Of a DNA stretch of 64,000 nt, positions 57,253 through 64,000 are shown in pieces; within the stretch, counting starts at the first letter, position 1; the number at the start of each line of letters is the position of its first letter. Origin of the DNA: Chromera velia (taxonomy: Eukaryota; Sar; Chromeraceae); the NCBI GenBank assembly GCA_018398765.1, contig JAHBMJ010002367.1:28949-92948 (forward strand). The letters run 5' to 3'. A program made the position numbers and the translations under genes. Below the pieces are notes generated by a model that searched no databases, was not told where the DNA came from, and was given only the letters and a program-made list of their open reading frames with translations.

Positions 57253-57561
57253 TTAAAGCAATGCATGGATGAATGAGCTTTCGTTGAAACATCGATCTTG
57301 TTGTCCTGTTCCGCAGTGTAAGAGCCTGAGCACTGCTTCTCGACTTCCCGGCACATCACGGTGTTCAACCTCCACCGAGAGTTGCGCGCCCGCCTGTCGA
57401 TCTCCGCTTTCTTTTAATTGCCAAGGACCCTCCCTCTCTTCACAGAATTGCTTGAAAGGAAAGGTGCGGAACGGAATGGGGTGCATTTGGCAAACGAACC
57501 ATTCGGAACGAGAGGGGATATTGTCTGACGCTTTGCGTATCGATTCACAGAGAGCGTCTGT
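57253..57561 (-). CDS. probable terminal coding exon, unidentified
   Basis: After a CCCCAG acceptor the minus frame runs 102 codons to TAA at 57253. It begins TDALCESIRKASDNIPSRSE and later reads GAQLSVEVEHRDVPGSREAV. The composition looks coding. It may be a 3' exon of the FHA gene upstream or of a separate gene; no domain is recognised. Confidence 0.4.
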   Translation of the reverse strand, partial: TDALCESIRKASDNIPSRSEWFVCQMHPIPFRTFPFKQFCEEREGPWQLKESGDRQAGAQLSVEVEHRDVPGSREAVLRLLHCGTGQQDRCFNESSFIHALL

Positions 57562-58639
57562 CTGGGGATGAGGAAAGGTGTATAGGCAAACAAGGAAACG
57601 AAAAGGAGAGCGCAAAAACTCACAGGCGAGGCACAGGACAGATTCTGCAAACACCATGACAGGCTGCTTCCACCAGGATGTATGAGAAAGAGAAAAGTAG
57701 GTAGATTAATAGAAAGAGAGACAAAGACAAAGAGACGGACATCCTGAAAGAAAAGGAAAGTTCCCCTTTTTTCTTCCTGCCTTTCTACGAATAGTTCACT
57801 ATTCGAGCCTGACAAAAACCGATTCCATGTTCGAGCGATCGATTCATTCGTTCATCTGGATACCCACGCACCATGCATGCACCTAATACTGTCATTGTCT
57901 CCCCCCCCTTCCCCCCCTCAGGTCCAAACCACCTGCGTAACCCCTCCCTTTCCCTACCCTCACAACCAGTCCGACGCAATCCAAGCGACTGAACCCTCGA
58001 CCTTGATCAAGGCACTCACCTCACTGCACAACAACCGAACACTTGCTTAATAGTACAGGGAGAAGAAGCACTCTTAATTCTTCTCCCCCCCCCTTGTCTC
58101 TCTCCCCCCCCCGCTCCCCCATCCCGAAACCCAAACAAACCCTACCGGCCGGCCCACACGGAGAGGAGAGAAAAGGAGAGGGTGGAGAAACGACCGCCTC
58201 TGTTCGCCTCACGATTCACAAAGACAATCAACGAACACAGAGAGACAGAGAGGGGGGGGAGTGAAAGCGGAAGTCCGAACCGACAGGGCTCCTATCTCAC
58301 CGTCTCCCAACCATCCGATGAGAAAAGACATACTGACTGTTGTTCAGATAGAGGAAAAGAAAAAAAAGAAAAAAAAAATTCGAGGGTCTCCATTTTTGGA
58401 CCAACCAAGCACATCCACGAGTGCATGCACACACACACACACACACACACACACACCGCGCTCCAGTCCCCCCCCCCACATTCAGATCGATCGACTTCAT
58501 CATCTGCCCCCTCATTTCATTTATCGTTCGTTCGTTCTTTCAACTTCCCTCCCATGTCTATGCCAGCAGGCAGGTGGATTCATTCAAAGCATTTCATTGA
58601 AAAATAAAAAAAAGAACTCAAACTCATTCTCGACACGCA

Positions 58640-60916
58640 TCATTTCTTTTCATCTATCCCCATCCGGGCCTCCCCCCCCCCCNNNNNNNNNNNNNNNNNN
58701 NNNNNNNNNNNNNNNNNNNNNNNNNNNNNNNNNNNNNNNNNNNNNNNNNNNNNNNNNNNNNNNNNNNNNNNNNNNNNNNNNNNNNNNNNNNNNNNNNNNN
58801 NNNNNNNNNNNNNNNNNNNNNNNNNNNNNNNNNNNNNNNNNNNNNNNNNNNNNNNNNNNNNNNNNNNNNNNNNNNNNNNNNNNNNNNNNNNNNNNNNNNN
58901 NNNNNNNNNNNNNNNNNNNNNNNNNNNNNNNNNNNNNNNNNNNNNNNNNNNNNNNNNNNNNNNNNNNNNNNNNNNNNNNNNNNNNNNNNNNNNNNNNNNN
59001 CCCCCCCCCCCCTCTTCCGAAGCCCCCCCCATCTCCTTCTGCTGTTGCTGTCCTTCCCGAGCCATCGACAGGGACACGTTCTCAGAGAACGGGTCTGGGG
59101 GGGTCGGACGCTGAGAGGCCGACTGACGCACGCCCCCTTCGTCTGAAAGGCCGTGACGGGGGAAGTCGGACGGGGGGTCTTGAGAAAGAGAGAGCGCCGC
59201 CGCATGCGACTGCTCTTCTCCCTCTGGTCCCACAAACCCCCCTCCCAAACGCTCCCTCTCCCTCTCCCTGGCTCCCGGTCTACTCTTTCCCCCCCCCCTT
59301 CCCCTCAATACCCCCCTTTCCCTTTCCACCCCCCGAAACCCCCTCTCCCCCTCATCTCCCGTCAAATTCCCACCCGAGTCTCTCTCACTCCCCTGCAAAG
59401 ACTCACGACGAGGCAAAGCCTCCCCCGACGAAGACTGCTGTCCATGCAACGTTCTCGGCTGATCTCTCGAAGAGAATCCAATGGCATTCGAGTTTGAGTT
59501 GGAGTTGCCGCTCTTCTGTCGGAGACCATCTCTCCACCTTCGTTGCACCTCTCCACCCCCTCCCCCTTCATGTCTTCCCACCTCCTCGTTCTCATTATGT
59601 TCATCAGGAGAAGAAGAAAGAGAGTGCCCGAATGGTCCAGAAGGAGACCCCCGTCTCCCACTACCTCGACGCTCCTCCCGCCCTGCGGACGCATACTGCT
59701 GTCCCTGCCCTCTCCTTTCTTCCCCACTCCATCTGAGAGCGTCTCTTTCTCTCATCCCCCTCGGCCCCCCAGCTGCCAACAGGTCTTCCTCTTCTGCAGG
59801 GCCCAGGAAACCCTGGGGAGGGCCCGGCTGGGAGGGCCGAGCTGCCGGGGCCCCTCTATACTCGGGTGGCTGCTGTCCAGCTGCCGGGGCCTCAGGGGGG
59901 TGTACTGGGCCCTGGGGGGGGGAAGCCCCCGCCTCAAGTTGAGGGCCCGGGAGCACAGGAGGGTGCAGTGAGAAGGGAGCGAGGACCCCGGCATGCCCGT
60001 GGAGTCCCCCCACCCCGACGGGGGCCGGGAAGAGGGGCCCCTCGTGGTCCGCAGCCACGAGCTCTACCTTACACTGACCCGCTTTGAACACAGACCCAAG
60101 GGGAATGGGGACCTGCATGGCATGCAGCTTTGACTGTTTGTATTGGTTTTACTGGTTGGTTGAATCATTGTAAGTGGGAGGGAGGAACTTCAGAGACCAA
60201 CTTGAGGATTATGTTCTCAAATGCAAACGCGATTTCGAATTCCATTTATCCCATGACGGAATGACGGAACCTCCCGCCTCCCAACCCATGCAGGCACACA
60301 AAGAAAATTACAGGGCCAGACGTGTAACTGCTTTCTCTTGTTTCTTCATCATGGCTTTACACTAATTATCCTCTCCAGCCCTCCAGTGCCAACTGAGAAG
60401 CAGCAGCGTCGACCTGTTCAACTTTACATGTCTCTTAATTCCCATCTGAACTGCAGCAAACAGTGCATTTTAAAAAAACGAATGAGAAAAAAACCAAAGA
60501 ACTAACAGAAAGAACTGACTGACTGACAGGTTCCGAGAAAGGCCGAACTCGAAGGAATGTCCCCAAAGAAAAAAAAAACAAAAAAAAAACTGACTGACAG
60601 GTTCCGAGAAAGGCCGAACTCGAAGGAATGTCCCCAAAGTGGACACATCCCGGAGGATCCACCTCTTGCCCTCCTCCCTCTGCCCATCATAGAAAATCAG
60701 GCAGTGCTCTCGAGACACGTATCCGTTGTTGGTCGTCACAGCCAGCTGCAGCTCTCTCAGACGACAAAACAAAACAATCCAATCAACAAAGAAAAAACAA
60801 AACAGACAAGCCAACTGCTGGTCAGCAAACGTTAGGCATCGCTTCATTCGATCAGCCCTCCTACCTCAGAAGAAAACGAAATTTCCTCCAACCATAACCC
60901 ACAGACAGAGAGAGAC

Positions 60917-60947
<31 letters not shown>

Positions 60948-63038
60948 CCAGGATCCCAATAAGAGATCACCAGACGATTCCCAAAGAGAGAGCCTTCCTC
61001 CCTCCTCCCGGGGGGGTTCTCGGCAGGCAGACAAACAAAAACGCGACAGACCAAGCTCGCCTGCCTCCTTCTGAGATGACTGAGCAAGCAAGGACAACAA
61101 AACGAAGAAGGACCCGACCAAAGAATCAATCAAGATGACTGACTGACCTTCTTGTAGGACGACTGCGCATGCGGGCCTCGACCCAAGACCACACCCCTAG
61201 GGTCGACCCAATTGTCGACGTCATGACCCCTGACAGATATCCGGCAGTACGTTCGGATCTGCTGGGAGTTGGAATTGGAACCAGGGTCTCCCCCTGCCTC
61301 CGCCTCTGCATCCATCTCCACACCCTCTCCGTCTCCTTCGCCTTCAGCATCCGTCGCCCCTCCCCCCCCTCCCCTCCCTTCCCCTTCATTGATATCCGTC
61401 TCCTCCCCAGGCTCCAAAAACGACAGACCATCAACACCCGCACCCGCTTGCTTGTCGGGGCCTTCACTCACATGGAGAACGTCCCCGTCTCCCTCCTCAC
61501 CTTCGCCCGGGACCAGAGTACGGGCCCTCAGTCCGGGGCCCACTCCGGAAGGTCTCTCTGCAGAGCCGGGGCCCCCTGCCGCGTTGAGACTAGGCCTTTC
61601 CGAAACCTCTTTCGTCTTTGCCGACAGAGGTTCTGCAGCAGCCGCAGAAGCAGCCGCAGCAGGAGATGGGGAGTTCGGACGAGACTGCCTTGGAGACACT
61701 GACTCTCTTCCCACCCCGTCTCCGAGAGCCGTCTCCCCCCCCGGAGGAGGAGCGTGAGTGCCTCGACGGACTGCCTCCAATACGCGGCACTGCTCCGTAT
61801 CCCATCTAAATCCTTCGTAAGGCGACCCGACATCGTTCCGAGTAATGCTCACCTGTACCCAAAAACACATACACACACACAGGCACACACACACATACTG
61901 AGCACACACATACACATACTCAAGACACGCAGAGTATTGAAGCAAACCGGAGACAGTCCCGAGAGACGTCTTCGCTCGCAAACATCCTCCGCGCCCAAAA
62001 CGGAAATCGACTCACATGTCCTGAGTAACCGCAAACCAAAAGAACAAGCACTGAAACTCCCGACCAGATGCCTCTCAACCGAAAAGGAAAGCAAGGAAGG
62101 AAGGGAAATCGACTGACCTCCACCTCCAACCTGTCACCGATATGGATCACATCGCCATCCTGGAGTTCGTGATCACTCGCGATCCTGTGGACAGACAGAC
62201 AGACGGAGGGAGAGAGGGAGGGAAACATCAATCTACCAAAGTTCATTTCAGTATTTGGATATTCTTAAGACTGAATGTGCAGGGGGACCGATTCCCATTC
62301 CGGGTCAGTCATGAATTCGTTCTTGCACATGCATACTTTAACAAAGACGCAGAAACAAATTCTCTCTTCCATCTCATCGGATCAGAATCTGTTTGTACGC
62401 ATACATTATTTCCCCTTTTACTCATGAGTGAGCCTGCTCGACGCCTTTCTCTTCTGTCCATCAAGGACTTTTCCATCCATCCTCATTCGCATGATGCATT
62501 TCCCTCTTTCTACCTCTCTACCCCCACTGCCCTCATCCACCCACTTGATCATGGTCCCAATTGTGCTCCCACAGTCGACCAGTCCCATTCCACCATCAGA
62601 CATTTGGACAAAGATCAGGTGGGAGAGGGAGACGGAGGGGTGGGCCAGCTGGATCGTCGAGAGCGCGTGTCTGCCTGCATCCCACGGGAGTCTGTGTTCA
62701 ATTCTGTCCGAGGGAAACGACGACGCCTCGATCCGATGGACCCGGTCGGCCTGGACACGGAGGACGAACGGCTTCAGGGCGACTGCACGAAGAGGGGAGG
62801 GACAAGACGGAAGTAAAGAAGCATTCTCTCTTTTACATATGTAAGCATTGAGTGGGGGACTTACTGAAAGAAAAGAGAAGTGTGAAGCAGCTGCAGCACG
62901 TCAACAAAGCGGAAGCAAGGCAAGAGCAGACAGTCCCCACTCTCCACGTCCAAGGTGGAAAGAAGCAAAAGACAAGAACAGAAAACCCACGAAAAAGAAA
63001 GAAAGAAAGAAAGAACGAACGAACGAACGAACGAACGA

Positions 63039-63069
<31 letters not shown>

Positions 63070-63605
63070 GGAAGGAAGGAAGGAAGGAAGGGAGGAAGGG
63101 AGGAAGAAAGAAAGAAAGCCCCACTCTCCCTTACGTACAATTCCTCCAAAACATTCCGTTGCTGTACGTCTATCGAAGCATGGACCTTACAAGAGGAGTT
63201 GAGTCCATCAAATGAAATCAACAACTGAACATCCTCTTCTTCCTTCCTTACGTTTAGCAGGAATGACTGCGGGTTTCTCGGCGACGTAATTCTCGACCCA
63301 TTGCTGCATTCTCTGCTTGCTCCCTGCAGCATACACAGACAGTCAGGAAGGGAGCTGATAGACTCCTTCTCTTTGAGGGGAGCTGCTCCCCTTGCAAGGC
63401 CTAGAAGACTAGCTGTGCGAAGAAAAGGAATCGACTAAAAACACCGGTAGACTCAAAAAGAGGGAAGACTGGCAGGCAGGCAGGCAGGCAGGCAGGAAGC
63501 GTGAAAGGAAGTAAGAAAAAAGAGAGACTGCACGACTCACCAGGATCTCCGCGACTGTACCCAACTTCCTCGCAAAGCATCGAGCAGTCTTCCTCTGTGA
63601 TCATC
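58640..63605 (-). CDS. twin FHA-domain protein, 5' end outside window
   Basis: Exons (minus): 63605-63541, 63323-63252, 62782-62545, 62184-62118, 61852-61148, 60745-60599, 60112 down to the gap. All phases join; more 5' exons must lie beyond the window. FHA1 spans exons 3-4: WDAGRHALSTIQLAHPSVSLSH has the Gly-Arg and Ser-x-x-His core, then CGSTIGT and LQDGDVIHIGD. FHA2 spans exons 5-7: VVLGRGPHAQSSYKK, NGYVSREHCLIFYDG, RWILRDVSTLGTF, VPIPLGSVFKAGQCKVEL. FHA domains bind phosphothreonine peptides. FHA2 has Leu where Asn is usual before GT. The tail is Gly/Ser/Pro-rich, and the reading through the gap to TAA-like codons at 58640 is not meaningful. A signalling or DNA-damage role is possible, but there is no kinase or other domain to specify it. 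Confidence 0.82.
58683..59000. other. assembly gap (318 N) flanked by poly-C
   Basis: Runs of about 12 C lie immediately on both sides, so the gap probably marks a homopolymer or G-rich repeat that failed to assemble. It falls inside or just after the last visible coding part of the FHA gene, so that protein's C-terminus is unknown. Confidence 0.97.
60530..60640 (-). repeat. 71-bp-spaced duplication of an exon end with its splice donor
   Basis: GTTCCGAGAAAGGCCGAACT and the following CGAAGGAATGTCCCCAAAG occur at 60601 and again at 60530. On the minus strand each copy ends GGAACCT|GTCAGTCAG, so two alternative donors exist for the FHA2 exon. The spacing is not a multiple of three. Confidence 0.85.
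62993..63118 (-). repeat. (GAAA)n/(GAAC)n/(GGAA)n tract in FHA gene intron
   Basis: Purine-rich tetranucleotide arrays on the plus strand, i.e. a pyrimidine tract on the transcribed sense of the FHA gene, as in other introns here. Confidence 0.9.
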
Positions 63606-63920
63606 CTGCACACACACAGATAGACACACAGACTATGTCGTCTTCGCTTTTCCAGACAGACTATATGGTTTCTTTCCCTCCTCATCTTCACGAACACAAC
63701 AGACAAAAAGAAAGAAAGCAAAAAAGACAAAAGAACATCATGACAACTCAGACAAAGTGGGCATGGGGCCCGAAAGGTGAGAGTTAAGCGCCCCTTGCCT
63801 CTCCACCTCCCGACAGACTTTCACGTGATCACTCACACAGACAGACAGACTATATCGTCTTTTCTTTCCCTTTTTATCTTTGTTGATTCTCTTCTGTTTT
63901 TTTCTTTCTTCTTTTGGCGC

Positions 63921-63954
<34 letters not shown>

Positions 63955-64000
63955 TATATGTTTCTTCTTCTTCTCCCTCCTTTTCTTCATGAACACAACA
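63606..64000 (-). other. intron sequence at right edge
   Basis: Contains (CAGA)n tracts (63837-63850, 63923-63953), and the string CAGACTATATxxTTTCTTC recurs three to four times (63654, 63847, 63950; also 18420). No exon is recognised here. Confidence 0.5.

Noticed and set aside
58261-60118. Open frames spanning the 318-N gap
   Set aside because: Gap length is arbitrary; continuity across N has no meaning. Only the part above 59000 on the minus strand is used.

Overview
The window reads as nuclear DNA of a single-celled eukaryote. Genes have many short exons and introns packed with microsatellites, there are transposon remnants, and AT-rich deserts alternate with GC-rich gene islands. TGCATGC-type palindromes are frequent and many introns end in TGCAG. 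The protein repertoire (alpha-tubulin acetyltransferase, SPOC/RRM protein, Nab2/ZC3H14 zinc-finger protein, stefin-type cystatin, CBM20 protein with algal/giant-virus-style CxxC/CEHGR repeats) suggests a protist, perhaps an alga-like alveolate such as a chromerid; that placement is an inference. I found no CRISPR arrays, rRNA genes or convincing tRNA genes.

Layout. 1-2090 (minus, runs off the left edge) and 3718-5637 (plus) are two divergent paralogues joining an N-terminal CBM20 starch-binding domain to an array of 18-residue Cys/His repeats; each is interrupted by exactly one in-frame UAG. 5.6-9.8 kb is non-coding and holds two hAT-like elements with 8-bp target duplications. 9804-11492 (minus) is an intronless fusion of a sarcosine/dimethylglycine methyltransferase-like domain with a class II aldolase/adducin domain. 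11.5-16.4 kb is gene-poor with decayed fragments, ending in another hAT-like MITE. 17914-19524 (minus) is a three-exon cystatin. 20927-31621 (plus) is a 16-exon RRM/SPOC (SPEN/FPA-like) gene of 1,772 residues whose exon phases all join. 32.1-32.5 kb is a decayed ankyrin-like fragment. 35140-35512 encodes a small secreted, probably GPI-anchored protein broken by one +1 shift. 37.3-40.7 kb and 46.8-52.6 kb are the arms of a large inverted duplication; the right arm carries most of an intact alpha-tubulin N-acetyltransferase gene (from 45900), the left arm a pseudogene copy. Between the arms lie an unidentified plus-strand gene and a minus-strand ZC3H14/Nab2-like gene. 52.6-57.2 kb is AT-rich with MITEs and tetranucleotide repeats. 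58.6-63.6 kb (minus) is a twin-FHA-domain gene crossing an assembly gap and running off the right edge.

The most striking pattern concerns UAG. Three independent, otherwise open coding frames (both CBM20 paralogues and the ZC3H14-like gene) each contain one in-frame UAG, in the last case in a glutamine-rich run. All the gene ends modelled with confidence use UGA or UAA. This raises sense-UAG or programmed readthrough as a hypothesis. A second pattern is that most inferred 5' splice sites read GTCAGT and often sit inside (CAGT)n tracts. Gene models were built by eye from reading frames, splice-like dinucleotides and phase; no transcript evidence was available.
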